A DNA stretch of 64,000 bases from Actinomycetales bacterium (GCA_016710645.1 JADJVI010000020.1:1-64000), one strand, 5' to 3'. Positions 42,816 to 52,245 are shown, numbered from the stretch's first letter. A program made the numbers and translations. Notes: a model not told the origin generated them from the letters alone.

Positions 42816-44447
42816 GTGCCGCAGCCGCTGCCGCTGGGAGCCGATGTACCGGAGGTGTTCAACCTCACGGCATACTGCCTCGCGCCCGCGGCCCACCGTC
42901 CCGCCGATCGCATCGGTCTGGTCGTCGTCCACGACGCCGATGCGCCCCTGGCCGACGCCGAGCGGTGGACCTTCGGACGGCTGGACGTAGCGGTTCGGCA
43001 GGTGGCGGCCGGGTTGCTCGGAGCGGGGCTGCGGCCCGGCGAGCGCGTGCTCTTGCGGTTGGGCAATACCAGCGATGCTGCGCTGTTGTTCTTCGGCGCC
43101 ATGGCGGCCGGGATCGTCGCCGTCCCCACTTCCTCGATGCTCACAGCGGACGAGGTGGCCTTCGTCGTCGCGGATGCCGAGCCCGCTCTCGTGGCCGTCG
43201 CGCCTGAGCTGGCCGCTGCCCTGCCCGCCGGTACACGCACCGTCGGGCCCGCCGAGATTGCCGGGTGGCTGCGCGATGCCGACCCCACGGCATACCGGAT
43301 GGCGTCGCCGGAGGAGCCCGCGTTCCTCGTCTACACCTCCGGCACGACGGGCGAGCCCAAGGGCGTGCTGCACGCGCACCGGTCCGCGTGGGGACGACGG
43401 CCGATGTATGCCGGGTGGCTGGGTGTCGGCCCGGGCGACACCCTGCTGCATGCGGGGGCCTTCAACTGGACCTACACCCTGGGGGTGGGACTCACCGACC
43501 CGTGGGCCAATGGCGCGACCGGGGCGATCTACAACGGGCCCAAGGACCCGTCGGTGTGGGGGCGGTTGATCGAGCGTTGTGGCGCAACGATTTTCGCCGC
43601 GGTGCCCGGTGTCTATCGGCAACTGCTGGCCCAGCACGGCGTCGATGGCCATGACCTCTCGACCTTGCGACACGGCCTCACCGCGGGCGAGGCGCTGAGT
43701 CCGGACCTGCACGCTGCCTGGGTCGCGCAGACCGGTAAGCCGCTCTACGAAGCGCTGGGGATGAGTGAGATCTCGACCTACATCTCCTCCGGGCCGGGTG
43801 TGCCGACCCGCGTGGGTTCCCCGGGTCGCCCGCAGCAGGGGCGGCGGGTCGCGATCCTGCCGGTCGACGGGCCGCCGGAGCCGCTGCCGGGCGGCGAAAC
43901 CGGGTTGTTGGCGGTGCATCGCAGCGACCCGGGGCTGATGCTCGGCTACTGGCGGCGGCCCGACGAGGATGCGCGGGCCTATCGCGGTGACTGGTTCGTC
44001 GGTGGCGACCTCGCGCACCTCGACCCGGACGGCTATGTCATCCACCACGGGCGAGCCGACGACGTGATGAACGCCCAGGGTTACCGGGTCTCGCCGCAGG
44101 AGGTCGAGCGGGTGCTCGCCGGTGCGCCTGGGGTGGCCGATGTCGGGGTGACCGAGGTAGAGGTCCGACCGGGCGTGCGGATCATCGTCGCCTTCGTCGT
44201 CCCCCGCCCAAGCGGCCGACAGCCCGAGAGCAGCGGCGAGCGGACGGCATACCCAGGTGGGTCGGGGCAGGCGCGCTTTGGCGACCGGACGGCATACGAG
44301 CGGGAGATTCTCGACTATGCCGGGCAGCACTTGGCCGCCTACAAGGTGCCGCGCGCGGTCGCCATCATGCGAGAGCTGCCCCGCACGGCCAACGGCAAGA
44401 TCCTGCGCCGCGAGCTCCCGACCTGGTGGGATCCGCCCGCGAGGTGA
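42816..44447 (+). CDS. Acyl-CoA/benzoate-CoA ligase-like AMP-binding protein
   Basis: 543 residues, adenylate-forming family: P-loop LVYTSGTTGEPKGVLHAHR, LYEALGMSEISTY, GDWFVGGDLAHLDPDGYVIHHGRADDVMNAQGYRVSPQEVE, and the catalytic Lys near ANGKILRREL. Activates a carboxylic acid with ATP and CoA; the acid is unknown. Between the hinge and the C-terminal domain is an extra ~30-residue loop carrying two octamers within 47 bases (near 44246 and 44291, both read TAY). GTG start, coupled to the hydrolase. Confidence 0.82.
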   Translation: MPQPLPLGADVPEVFNLTAYCLAPAAHRPADRIGLVVVHDADAPLADAERWTFGRLDVAVRQVAAGLLGAGLRPGERVLLRLGNTSDAALLFFGAMAAGIVAVPTSSMLTADEVAFVVADAEPALVAVAPELAAALPAGTRTVGPAEIAGWLRDADPTAYRMASPEEPAFLVYTSGTTGEPKGVLHAHRSAWGRRPMYAGWLGVGPGDTLLHAGAFNWTYTLGVGLTDPWANGATGAIYNGPKDPSVWGRLIERCGATIFAAVPGVYRQLLAQHGVDGHDLSTLRHGLTAGEALSPDLHAAWVAQTGKPLYEALGMSEISTYISSGPGVPTRVGSPGRPQQGRRVAILPVDGPPEPLPGGETGLLAVHRSDPGLMLGYWRRPDEDARAYRGDWFVGGDLAHLDPDGYVIHHGRADDVMNAQGYRVSPQEVERVLAGAPGVADVGVTEVEVRPGVRIIVAFVVPRPSGRQPESSGERTAYPGGSGQARFGDRTAYEREILDYAGQHLAAYKVPRAVAIMRELPRTANGKILRRELPTWWDPPAR

Positions 44448-44460
44448 CGACCTGGCCAGG

Positions 44461-45633
44461 TCAGCGGTGGCCCGGTGCCGCACCCAGCCGAAGTCGACCG
44501 GCAATCGAGTCGCTGTACCTCGCGAGGATCGGCCCCACGACGGCGAGGATGAGCACGTATGCCGTCGCCAGCAGTCCCACCTCGGGGTAGCCGCCGGCGA
44601 CAGCGATCCCGGCGATGACGACCGAGAACTCGCCGCGGGGAACGAGGGTGAGGCCGGCCCGCAGTCGGCCGCGCGGGGCGACTCCGTCGCGCGCGGCGGC
44701 ATACCAGCCGGTGGCGATCTTGGTCGCGATGGAGAGCAGCGCGAGGGCGCTGGCGGGCGCGAGGAGCGGGACCAACTGGCGCGGGTCGGTGGACAGGCCG
44801 AAGGAGACGAAGAAGATCGCCGCGAAGAGGTCGCGCTGGGGGCCGAGGATGGCCCGGGCTCGCTCGGCCAGGTCTTCCGGGATGGCGATGCCGACGAGGA
44901 AGGCGCCGACGGCGGCGCTCGCGCCGAGCGACTGCGTCGCGGCGGCGACCAGGAGGGTCACCCCGAGGACGCGGAGCATGACCTGTTCGTCCTGGGTGTG
45001 CGAAAGCACTCGCCCCACTCGGTAGCTGGCGCGCGTGGCGGTGATGAGGGCCATGGTCACGGCACCGACGGCCATGCTGACGCCGACGAGCGCCTGCACG
45101 AATCCACCGCGCGAGAGCACGACGAGCAGCACCGGGAGGTAGACGGCCATCGCCAGGTCTTCCAGGACGAGGACCGACAGGATGGCCGGGGTCTCGCGGT
45201 TGGCGGTGCGGCCGAGGTCGCCGAGGAGCTGGGCGATGATGCCCGAGGAGGAGATCCAGGTGAGGCCGGCAAGAGCGACGATCGCGGGCCAGGGCCAGCG
45301 TAGCGCCAGGCCGATGACCAAGCCGGGGATGGCGTTGAGGGCCAGGTCCACCACGCCGGAGGGCCGGTGCCTGGCGAGCGAGGCGGAGAGTTCCTCGGGG
45401 GAGAATTGCAGGCCCAGGGCGAGCAGCAGGAGCAGCACGCCGATCTCGGCGGCGACGGTGACGAAGGACCCCGAGGCGGTGACGGGGAGGAAGCCGCCCT
45501 GACCGAAGAACAACCCCGCGAGCAGGTATAGCGGGATCGGGCTCAACCCGAACCGGCGGGCGATGATGCCCAGCAGCGACACCCCGATGAAGATGACCCC
45601 GAGTTCGAGGAAGACCAGTTCGGGTGCCTTCAC
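44461..45633 (-). CDS. khtU: Cation:proton antiporter (CPA2, KhtU-like)
   Basis: 390 residues, about 12 transmembrane helices. LGIIARRFGLSPIPLYLLAGLFFG, GVLLLLLALGLQFSPEEL, LVLEDLAMAVYLPVLLVVL, and SLGASAAVGAFLVGIAIPEDL mark a CPA2 exchanger, and FFVSFGLSTDPRQL and VPRGEFSVVIAG (Arg/Glu) are family positions. It starts two bases after the KhtT-like regulator, the arrangement of KhtTU K+/H+ antiporters used in pH and cation homeostasis. It ends 13 bases from the convergent ligase gene. Confidence 0.82.
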   Translation of the reverse strand: MKAPELVFLELGVIFIGVSLLGIIARRFGLSPIPLYLLAGLFFGQGGFLPVTASGSFVTVAAEIGVLLLLLALGLQFSPEELSASLARHRPSGVVDLALNAIPGLVIGLALRWPWPAIVALAGLTWISSSGIIAQLLGDLGRTANRETPAILSVLVLEDLAMAVYLPVLLVVLSRGGFVQALVGVSMAVGAVTMALITATRASYRVGRVLSHTQDEQVMLRVLGVTLLVAAATQSLGASAAVGAFLVGIAIPEDLAERARAILGPQRDLFAAIFFVSFGLSTDPRQLVPLLAPASALALLSIATKIATGWYAAARDGVAPRGRLRAGLTLVPRGEFSVVIAGIAVAGGYPEVGLLATAYVLILAVVGPILARYSDSIAGRLRLGAAPGHR

Positions 45634-45635
45634 GG

Positions 45636-46160
45636 TCAGCGGCCCTGAGGCGCGGGCACCGGGAAGGCGTCCTCCTCCGGGGTCATCCCGAGGATCACCC
45701 CGAGGTCCTCCAAGCCGAGTTCGCTGCCGATCGCCACGACGATGTCGCCGCCGTGCAGCGCTTCGTGGGGGCCGGGTGCGGCCAGCACCGTGTCGCCGCG
45801 CACGATGGCGACCAGGGAGCAGCCGGTGCGGGTGCGCGCCTTGGTGTCACCGAGTCGCCGCCCGTCGTAACGGCTGCCGGGCGCGATCGTGAAGCGCCCC
45901 GAACAGAGGCCGGGCACCTCCTTGGAGAGGTCGGCGACTCGGGTGCCGACGCGGGTGCCACCGAGGATCTCGGCGATGGCGGCGGCCTCGTGCGGGCTGA
46001 ACCGGAAACACCGGTCGACGGCATCCGGATCCTCGCGCAGGTAGGTCGCGACCTCGGCGCCGCCCTCCCGGTCCAGGACGATCGACAGCGCCACCCCCGC
46101 TCGCGTCGTGGCGTCGTAACGAACCCCGACTCCGGGCAGCAGCGTCTCGGTGAAGTTCAT
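45636..46160 (-). CDS. khtT: KhtT-like regulatory subunit with TrkA-C/RCK_C domain
   Basis: 174 residues. The N-terminal ~70 residues (ETLLPGVGVRYDATTRAG...SIVLDREGG) match the KhtT-type domain; residues ~85-160 are a TrkA-C (RCK_C) domain (SRYDGRRLGDTKARTRTGCSLVAIVRGD...LHGGDIVVAIGSELGLEDLG), which usually binds a nucleotide ligand and gates the exchanger. Transcribed with khtU, two-base gap. Acidic tail. Confidence 0.85.
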   Translation of the reverse strand: MNFTETLLPGVGVRYDATTRAGVALSIVLDREGGAEVATYLREDPDAVDRCFRFSPHEAAAIAEILGGTRVGTRVADLSKEVPGLCSGRFTIAPGSRYDGRRLGDTKARTRTGCSLVAIVRGDTVLAAPGPHEALHGGDIVVAIGSELGLEDLGVILGMTPEEDAFPVPAPQGR

Positions 46161-46237
46161 GGCCGGGATTGTGTCACCCCGCCACCTGACGGTGACGGGG
46201 TGACGGCGGCTATCTGAGTTGTTCTCGCGACTCGCGG

Positions 46238-47806
46238 CTATGAGTCATGGACCGGCGAGTCACCCGTGGTCGAGTGCGGGCCGGGGTGCGAGAAGTCGGG
46301 CGCGGGGATGTCGTGGACGCCCTGGGCCAGGCGGGAGTTGTTCTTGCTGTAGAGGAAGTAGATGACCAGGCCCAGGATCATCCAGATGATGAACCGCACC
46401 CACGTCTCGGCGGGCAGCGTGAGCATGAGGTAGAACGACGCGGCGGCCGCCAGGTAGGGGACGAACGGGTTGCCGGGCACCTTGAAGGAGCGCTTGAGGT
46501 CAGGCCGGCGCCGGCGCAGGACTGGGATGGATAGCGACACCAGGCAGAACGCCGAGAGCGTCCCGATGTTGACCATTTCCTCGAGCTTGCCGATCGGGGT
46601 GAAGGCGGCGATGCAGCCGACCAGCGTGCCGATGATGACGGTGATCTTGACCGGCGTGCCGGTCTTCGGGTTGGTCGTCCCGAGCGACTTCGGCAGCAGC
46701 CAGTCCCGGCTCATCGCGAAGACGACCCGGCTGGCACCGATGAGCAGGGTCATGACCACGGTCGTGAGGCCGGCCACCGCACCGGCGGCGATGAGCGTGG
46801 CGTAGCCACTCTTGCCGACTGATTCGAAGGCCGTGGCCAGCGAAGCCTTCACCGAGATTTCGTTGTAGGGGAGCATGCCGGTGATGACGAGGGTCACGCC
46901 GACATAGAGCAGGGTGCAGATGATCAGCGACCCGATGATGCCGATCGGCAGGTCACGCTGCGGGTTCTTGGCCTCTTCAGCGGTGGTGGCGACGACATCG
47001 AACCCGATATAGGCGAAGAACACCAGCGACGCCCCGGCGAAGATCCCCATGACCCCAAAGGTCGTCGGCTGGATGCCGAAGAGGGTCTGCAGCAGTGGCG
47101 AGGTCCACACGTTGTGGCCGGCGTCGGCGGCAGGAACGGCCGGCGGAATGAACGGCGAGTAGTTCTTGGTGTTGATGAAGCCGATGCCCGCGAAGATGAC
47201 GAACAGGACGATGAACAACTTGATCGCGACGAGCACGAGGTTGACCCGCATCGACTCCTTGATGCCCTTGGCAACGAGCGCGGTGAGCACCACGACGAGC
47301 AGCAGCGCCGGCAGGTCGAAGCTCGATCCGTAGGACAGGCTCTCGGGGATCTTGATGCCGAGGTGACCGAGGAATACCCCGAGGTAGGCCGACCAGCCTT
47401 GGGCGACGACGCTCGCTCCGAGCATGAGCTCCAGGAGCAGGTCCCAACCGATGATCCACGCGACGAACTCGCCGAGGGTGGCATAGGAGAAGGTGTATGC
47501 CGAGCCGCTCACCGGCACGGTCGAGGCGAACTCCGCGTAACACAGAGCGGCCAGACCACAGGCCGCCGCCGCAATGACGAAGCTGATGACGACGGCGGGG
47601 CCAGCCACGGTGGCGGCGGCCCGCCCGGTGAGGGTGAAGATGCCCGCACCGATGATGACGCCGATGCCGAAGACGGTGAGGTCGAGCGCGCTGAGGCGCT
47701 TCTTGAGCTGGTACTCGACCTCGGTCGTCTCGGCAATGGACTGCTCGATGGTCTTGGTGCGGAAGATTCCGGTCGTGCGTTGTGGCCTGGGTGGGGAGGT
47801 ACTCAT
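46238..47806 (-). CDS. APC-family amino acid permease (cationic amino acid transporter type)
   Basis: 522 residues, ~14 helices. IEQSIAETTEVEYQLKKRLSALDLTVFGIGVIIGAGIFTLTG is the N-terminal signature of this CAT-like subgroup; FFAYIGFDVVATTAEEAKNPQRDLPIGIIGSL and PLRRRRPDLKRSFKVPGNPFVPYLA-like (PVLRRRRPDLKRSFKVPGNP) follow. It imports amino acids by proton symport or exchange; the specific substrate is unknown. It lies 77 bases upstream of khtT in the same direction and is divergent from the VanW gene. Confidence 0.87.
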   Translation of the reverse strand: MSTSPPRPQRTTGIFRTKTIEQSIAETTEVEYQLKKRLSALDLTVFGIGVIIGAGIFTLTGRAAATVAGPAVVISFVIAAAACGLAALCYAEFASTVPVSGSAYTFSYATLGEFVAWIIGWDLLLELMLGASVVAQGWSAYLGVFLGHLGIKIPESLSYGSSFDLPALLLVVVLTALVAKGIKESMRVNLVLVAIKLFIVLFVIFAGIGFINTKNYSPFIPPAVPAADAGHNVWTSPLLQTLFGIQPTTFGVMGIFAGASLVFFAYIGFDVVATTAEEAKNPQRDLPIGIIGSLIICTLLYVGVTLVITGMLPYNEISVKASLATAFESVGKSGYATLIAAGAVAGLTTVVMTLLIGASRVVFAMSRDWLLPKSLGTTNPKTGTPVKITVIIGTLVGCIAAFTPIGKLEEMVNIGTLSAFCLVSLSIPVLRRRRPDLKRSFKVPGNPFVPYLAAAASFYLMLTLPAETWVRFIIWMILGLVIYFLYSKNNSRLAQGVHDIPAPDFSHPGPHSTTGDSPVHDS

Positions 47807-47928
47807 GACTCACTCCGTCCGGTCGAGACGTCACAGCTGGCAGGGTGCTGTGGATAGACCGTAGCAGTGTGAAACAGATCACGCCACGGGAGGCAACTTT
47901 CCCGCGGTCCGGAGGCATCACGGCATAC

Positions 47929-48810
47929 ATGACCCAGATCGTCGACGCCCCAGAGGGCTTCGAGCTGCCGGCGCGTTTCCTTGCCCCGCCGCGGCTGACC
48001 GAGCGGCACCCGTGGCTCTACCCGCTCGCGGTGCGGCTGCTGCAAGCGAAACGCCACCTGGAATGGCGGCGCGGTGGCACCGCGTGGGCGCGCACCCGCG
48101 CGGCCGAACCGCTTCCCTTTCGGGTCCACCGGCACAAGTCGCTGCTGCTGCGGACGGTCGCCCCCGACCTCATGTGGCTGCAGCACAACAAGGTGACCAA
48201 TCTGCGGTTGGCGTCGGCGCAGGTCGACACCGTGCTCATCCGGCCCGGCGAGTCGCTGTCGTTCAACCAGATCGTCGGCAACTGCACCCGCGCCAAGGGC
48301 TATGTCGAGGGGATGCGGCTGAACGGCGGCAGCGCGAGTCCGGGCGTCGGCGGCGGCATCTGTCAGTTGGCCAACCTCATGCACTGGATGGTGCTGCACT
48401 CCGACCTCACCGTGGACGAGCGTTCGGAGCACTCCTTCGACCCCTTCCCCGACAACGGTCGGGTGCTGCCCTGGGGGGTGGGCTGCTCGATCGCCTACAA
48501 CTACGTCGACTTCGTCGTGCGCAACGACACCTCGGCGACCTTCCAGCTGCTGGTGCGGGTGGGCGAGCGCTATCTGGAGGGCGAGCTGCGCACCGACCGC
48601 GAGCCCGCGCACTCCTACCGCGTTGCCGCACGGGACGAGCACTTCCTGCGCTTCGGCGGCGAGTACTACCGCCGCAACGAGATCTGGCGGACCGTCATCG
48701 ACCGCCGCACCGGCGACGTCGTACGCGACGAGCGGGTCAAGGAGAACTTCGCGCTGGTGAAATATACCCCCGGCGACGTGTCGGTCATCGACTGCGACGG
48801 CCTGGCCTGA
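47929..48810 (+). CDS. VanW family protein
   Basis: 293 residues. LPARFLAPPRLTERHPWLYPLAVRLLQAKRHLEW, VTNLRLASAQVDTVLIRPGESLSFNQIVGN, GSASPGVGGGICQLANLMHWMVLHSDLTVDERSEHSFDPFPD and SIAYNYVDFVVRND are the VanW domain. VanW occurs in glycopeptide-resistance clusters, but its function is unknown and no van genes are near. Two longer starts exist (from 47845); I chose the ATG at 47929 because GGAGG lies 13 bases upstream and the family starts here. An octamer lies between that site and the ATG. Confidence 0.82.
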   Translation: MTQIVDAPEGFELPARFLAPPRLTERHPWLYPLAVRLLQAKRHLEWRRGGTAWARTRAAEPLPFRVHRHKSLLLRTVAPDLMWLQHNKVTNLRLASAQVDTVLIRPGESLSFNQIVGNCTRAKGYVEGMRLNGGSASPGVGGGICQLANLMHWMVLHSDLTVDERSEHSFDPFPDNGRVLPWGVGCSIAYNYVDFVVRNDTSATFQLLVRVGERYLEGELRTDREPAHSYRVAARDEHFLRFGGEYYRRNEIWRTVIDRRTGDVVRDERVKENFALVKYTPGDVSVIDCDGLA

Positions 48811-48844
48811 GGACGCAGCAACAGCCAGGCGCGGCATCCGGGCA

Positions 48845-48868
48845 CACGGCATACCCGGGTATGCCGTG
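48845..48868. terminator. 24-bp perfect palindrome of two facing octamers
   Basis: CACGGCATACCC (48845-48856) is followed directly by its complement (48857-48868). It lies 35 bases after the VanW stop and 23 before the phosphofructokinase stop, so it probably terminates both convergent genes; it could also be a protein site. Confidence 0.6.
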
Positions 48869-48890
48869 CAGTCGCCTCCCAGCCGAGCGG

Positions 48891-51104
48891 CTAGTTGGGT
48901 GGTTCGGCCAGGGTGCGGGCCACTGTGCGCAACCCGAGCCACCACTGGTCGACGGGGCGGCGCGCATCCCAATCCACGAGGTCGGACATCTGGCGCATCG
49001 GGGTACGGCGGAGCTGTCCGTCGACGAGCCCGATCATCACGGCTTCGTGGGAGCCGGACTCGAGCGCACGGCATACCGCCTCGATCGCTCCCGACGCGAG
49101 GCGCGCCGCGAGCACCCGGTCGAAGGGGCTCGGGTTGCCGCCCTGCTGGACGTGGCCGAGCACGACGCTGCGCACGTCGAACAGGCCCTGGCCCTCCGCG
49201 GCGAAGATCCGCGAGACGGTCTCGGTCGAGTAGCGGTCGTCAGCACCTTCGGTGCGCAGGGTGACGAACAGTGACCGGTCGCTGCGGAACCGGGTGCGCA
49301 TCCGCTCGATATCAGCCATGAGCTGATCGAGCTCGATGCCCTCCTCGGGCAGGTAGGCCTGTTCGGCGCCCGCCGACAGCGCGGCCAGGAGGGTGAGGTA
49401 GCCGCAGCGCCGGCCCATCGTCTCGATGACGAAGCAACGATTGGCGGCCATCGCCGACTGCTTGATCCGGTCGATGCTGTCGACGATGGTGTTGAGGGCG
49501 GTGTCGGCGCCGATGGCCAACTCGCTGCCGGGCACGTTGTTGTCGATGGTCGCCGGGACGCAGACCATGGGGATGCCGAGCGCGGGATAGCGGGTCCGCT
49601 CGCGATAGAGCCGGTAGAGCTTCTCGTACCCCGCGAACCCGCCGATGAGAATGAGCGCGTCGATCCGATGGTCCTCGATGGTGCGGGCCACGGCATACAG
49701 GTGCTCGTCGGCGACGTCGAAGCGTCTGGTGCCGAGGTCCGCGCCGCCGAGCCCGGACCAACCTTCGACGTCGGCGAGGCTGAGTTCCCGGACGCCGCCG
49801 CTGGACAGCCCGGCGAACCCGTCCTGGACGCCGAGCATGACGTGGCCTCGGTCGTGGCCGAGGCGGACGGCGGCTCGGACTGCGGCGTTCATGCCGGGCG
49901 CGAGGCCACCGTCGTGCATGATCGCGATGCGCGCCGGCTTGCTGGCCTGGTCGGGGCTGGGGTGGGAGAGCGCGCGCAGCAGCCCGAACAACTCGGCGTA
50001 GCTGTCGCCGCGTGCCGCGAGGGCCTGGTCGTAGCGGCCGCTGTCGAGCATGGTGGCGATGGCGCGATTGTCGGCGACTGACCGCATGAGCGGGGTGCGG
50101 CGCACCCGGTTGCGGTGGATGCCGATGAGTTGGGGGCCGTCCTCGGGGCGGGCCGAGAGCAGCGCGCTCGCCGCGTCGTAGCCCATCATCGTCGCCATCG
50201 AGCGGTCGAAGGCGCTGGGCGTGCCACCGCGCTGCACGTGCCCGAGAATGGTGACGCGGGCCTGCTCGCCAAGTCGTTCCTGCAGCTCACGACGGACATC
50301 GTCGGCAGTGATGGGCGCTCCGCTGCGATCGCAGGCGCCCTCGGCGACGAGGATGATCGAGTCGCGGCGGCCGAGGCTGCGGGCGCGGCGCAGGCTCTCG
50401 CACATCTCGTCCTGCCACCCGACCTCGGGCGGGGCCTCGGGGATGAGGGCGAAGTCGCAGCCGCCGGCGATGGCGGCGGTGAGCGCGAGGTAGCCGCAGC
50501 GTCGGCCCATCACCTCGACGACGAAGGTGCGTTGGTGGCTGGCCGCGGTCGAGGAGATCGCGTCGACGGCCTCGATGATGCGATGCAGCGCGCTGTCGGC
50601 GCCGATCGTCATATCGGTGCCGACCATGTCGTTGTCGATCGAGCCGACGACTCCGGCGATGGACAGGCGAGGGTGAGCAGCGGCGGTCTCTCGGTCGAGG
50701 CTGCCGTCGGCGACGAGTTCATCGAGCAGCCCGGGCCACTCCTGGGCGAGTTGGTCGGCGCCGGTGAGGCTGCCGTCGCCGCCGATGACGACCAGACGGT
50801 CGATGCCACGTTCGGCCAGGTGCAGGGCCGCTTGGCGCCGCCCGGCGCGCTCGCGGAAAGCCCGGCAGCGCGCGGTGCCGATGACCGTGCCGCCGCGGTG
50901 CTGGATACCGCCGACGCTCTCCCAGGACAGCGGCACGATGCCCTCGCCGCCGTCGACTGCCCCCTGGTAGCCGTCCCGGATGCCATAGACCTCGGCGCCG
51001 AAGGCGATCCCCGCCCGCACCACCGCCCGCACGGCGGCATTCATGCCTTGGGCGTCGCCGCCGCTGGTGAGGACTGCGATCCGCCGTGGCGCGAGCTGAG
51101 CCAT
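48891..51104 (-). CDS. pfkA: 6-phosphofructokinase, tandem-duplicated (two-domain) form
   Basis: 737 residues, two fused PFK domains like eukaryotic PFK. The N-terminal half is complete: VLTSGGDAQGMNAAVRAVVR, VIGGDGSLTGADQL, and GSIDNDMVGTDMTIGADSAL, whose Gly residues fit ATP use. The C-terminal half begins MHDGGLAPGMNAAVRAAVR but has GGFAGYEKL instead of GGDGS and TIDNNVPG instead of TIDND, so it is probably catalytically inactive and may serve as an allosteric site. The start at 51104 has AAGGA eight bases upstream. Confidence 0.9.
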   Translation of the reverse strand: MAQLAPRRIAVLTSGGDAQGMNAAVRAVVRAGIAFGAEVYGIRDGYQGAVDGGEGIVPLSWESVGGIQHRGGTVIGTARCRAFRERAGRRQAALHLAERGIDRLVVIGGDGSLTGADQLAQEWPGLLDELVADGSLDRETAAAHPRLSIAGVVGSIDNDMVGTDMTIGADSALHRIIEAVDAISSTAASHQRTFVVEVMGRRCGYLALTAAIAGGCDFALIPEAPPEVGWQDEMCESLRRARSLGRRDSIILVAEGACDRSGAPITADDVRRELQERLGEQARVTILGHVQRGGTPSAFDRSMATMMGYDAASALLSARPEDGPQLIGIHRNRVRRTPLMRSVADNRAIATMLDSGRYDQALAARGDSYAELFGLLRALSHPSPDQASKPARIAIMHDGGLAPGMNAAVRAAVRLGHDRGHVMLGVQDGFAGLSSGGVRELSLADVEGWSGLGGADLGTRRFDVADEHLYAVARTIEDHRIDALILIGGFAGYEKLYRLYRERTRYPALGIPMVCVPATIDNNVPGSELAIGADTALNTIVDSIDRIKQSAMAANRCFVIETMGRRCGYLTLLAALSAGAEQAYLPEEGIELDQLMADIERMRTRFRSDRSLFVTLRTEGADDRYSTETVSRIFAAEGQGLFDVRSVVLGHVQQGGNPSPFDRVLAARLASGAIEAVCRALESGSHEAVMIGLVDGQLRRTPMRQMSDLVDWDARRPVDQWWLGLRTVARTLAEPPN

Positions 51105-51187
51105 GACTCCATCCTTCACCCGTGGCCGGTCGGCGATCCAGTCGACGCCATTTGCTGCCACGAACGCCGCCCCTGACGCTTGTGTCA

Positions 51188-51217
51188 GGGGATCCGGGAG
51201 GGGATCCGGGAGGGGAT
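51188..51217. repeat. 12-bp tandem repeat upstream of the phosphofructokinase gene
   Basis: GGGGATCCGGGA occurs twice (51188-51199, 51200-51211) and half a third time. It lies in the 194-base gap between the PspC gene and pfkA. Confidence 0.7.
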
Positions 51218-51298
51218 GCAGTGCGCGCTCGCTGGCCCGGTGGGGTCTGGGCGCAGTGGTCCGTGCGCGGCGGGCGGCGGGGTGCGGTGACTTCTGCC

Positions 51299-51766
51299 TT
51301 ACCCGCGCGGGGCGTCTTGCGGGGTGGCCGCCGACGAGTGGGCCTGAGGTGCGGAGCCAGCGCCGGACGAGCGGCTGAAGCCGACGAGGGCGATGACCGC
51401 TGCGGCAACGAGCACGAGCGTCCAGAACCCGCTCAGGGGATGCACGTCGGGCAGGATCGAGAGCGCCGCGACGACGAGCAGAACGATCGACCCGGTGTCT
51501 CCCTCACGCACGGCGCGCTCTAGGTGGAGGTTGCCGGCGGTGTCGGGCAGGAGAAGCCAGGCAAGCAGGTATGCCGGGATGCCGACCCCGAGCAAGACAA
51601 GGCCGAGGGTGACGAGCCGGGTGACCTTCGGCGAGACGCCGAAGTGAGCGGCGACTCCGGAGCAGACCCCGGCGATGGCACGGTCGGTGGTCGAGCGACG
51701 GATCGGGCTGCGCCGCAGGGTGTCGTAGAAGCGGTCGAGTGACGTGTGCTGGGCGTTCGTGGTCAT
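51299..51766 (-). CDS. PspC domain membrane protein
   Basis: 155 residues. The PspC domain occupies residues ~18-85: RRSTTDRAIAGVCSGVAAHFGVSPKVTRLVTLGLVLLGVGIPAYLLAWLLLPD. Two further helices follow (IVLLVVAALSILPDVHPLSG, FWTLVLVAAAVIALVGF), then a Ser/Ala/Pro tail. PspC proteins relate to envelope stress sensing; some actinobacterial ones are fused to kinases, this one is not. Its function here is unknown. Confidence 0.82.
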   Translation of the reverse strand: MTTNAQHTSLDRFYDTLRRSPIRRSTTDRAIAGVCSGVAAHFGVSPKVTRLVTLGLVLLGVGIPAYLLAWLLLPDTAGNLHLERAVREGDTGSIVLLVVAALSILPDVHPLSGFWTLVLVAAAVIALVGFSRSSGAGSAPQAHSSAATPQDAPRG

Positions 51767-51969
51767 GACACCACCATGCTTCCGGTGACAGCGTGGCCGC
51801 CATGAGGGCCAGCCCCGAATCGCCCCTGGCCAGTCCCTGATCAGGCCCGATCCGCGTGTCCCGCGCGGGATATGTCAACCGTCATCGGCCCGACGGTGTC
51901 CCGTGCGCTGCCCGGGAAAGACGAACGCCGCAGGGCCGGATTGCGGCTCGCCTGCGGGGTGGGTGTTGC

Positions 51970-52046
51970 TGGTGGCCAGGGGCGGGGTCGAACCGCCGAC
52001 CTTCCGATTTTCAGTCGGACGCTCGTACCAACTGAGCTACCTGGCC
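51970..52046 (-). tRNA. tRNA-Phe(GAA)
   Basis: Minus strand: acceptor GGCCAGG pairs with CCTGGCC, D-stem GCTC/GAGC, anticodon loop CTGAAAA (GAA), T-arm GGTTCGACC; the CCA end is encoded (51970-51972). Last of three clustered tRNAs. Confidence 0.96.
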
Positions 52047-52071
52047 CGGCGCTTCTCCTCGTGAGAGAAGC

Positions 52072-52148
52072 TGGCGACCCCGACGGGACTCGAACCCGCG
52101 ACCTCCGCCGTGACAGGGCGGCGCGCTAACCAACTGCGCTACGGGGCC
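52072..52148 (-). tRNA. tRNA-Asp(GTC)
   Basis: Minus strand: acceptor GGCCCCG pairs with CGGGGTC (one G-U), anticodon loop CTGTCAC (GTC), T-loop GGGTTCGAGTCCC; discriminator G and CCA encoded (52072-52074). Middle of the cluster. Confidence 0.96.
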
Positions 52149-52172
52149 TTGCGGTGCAAGACCGGTACTGCG

Positions 52173-52245
52173 TATCCCCAACGGGATTCGAACCCGTGCT
52201 GCCGCCGTGAAAGGGCGGAGTCCTGGGCCGCTAGACGATGGGGAC
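52173..52245 (-). tRNA. tRNA-Glu(TTC)
   Basis: Minus strand: acceptor GTCCCCA pairs with TGGGGAT (terminal G-U), anticodon loop CTTTCAC (TTC), T-arm GGGTTCGAATCCC. CCA is not encoded, unlike its two neighbours. First of the Glu-Asp-Phe cluster. Confidence 0.95.

Noticed and set aside
44457..45303. Plus-strand frame opposite the KhtU gene
   Set aside because: Composition is shadow-like (Asp/Glu/Gly/His-rich) and the minus-strand protein has clear transmembrane helices.
51188..51217. The 12-bp tandem repeat as an operator of pfkA
   Set aside because: It lies ~85 bases upstream of the start with no promoter in register and no dyad across the unit; kept only as a repeat.
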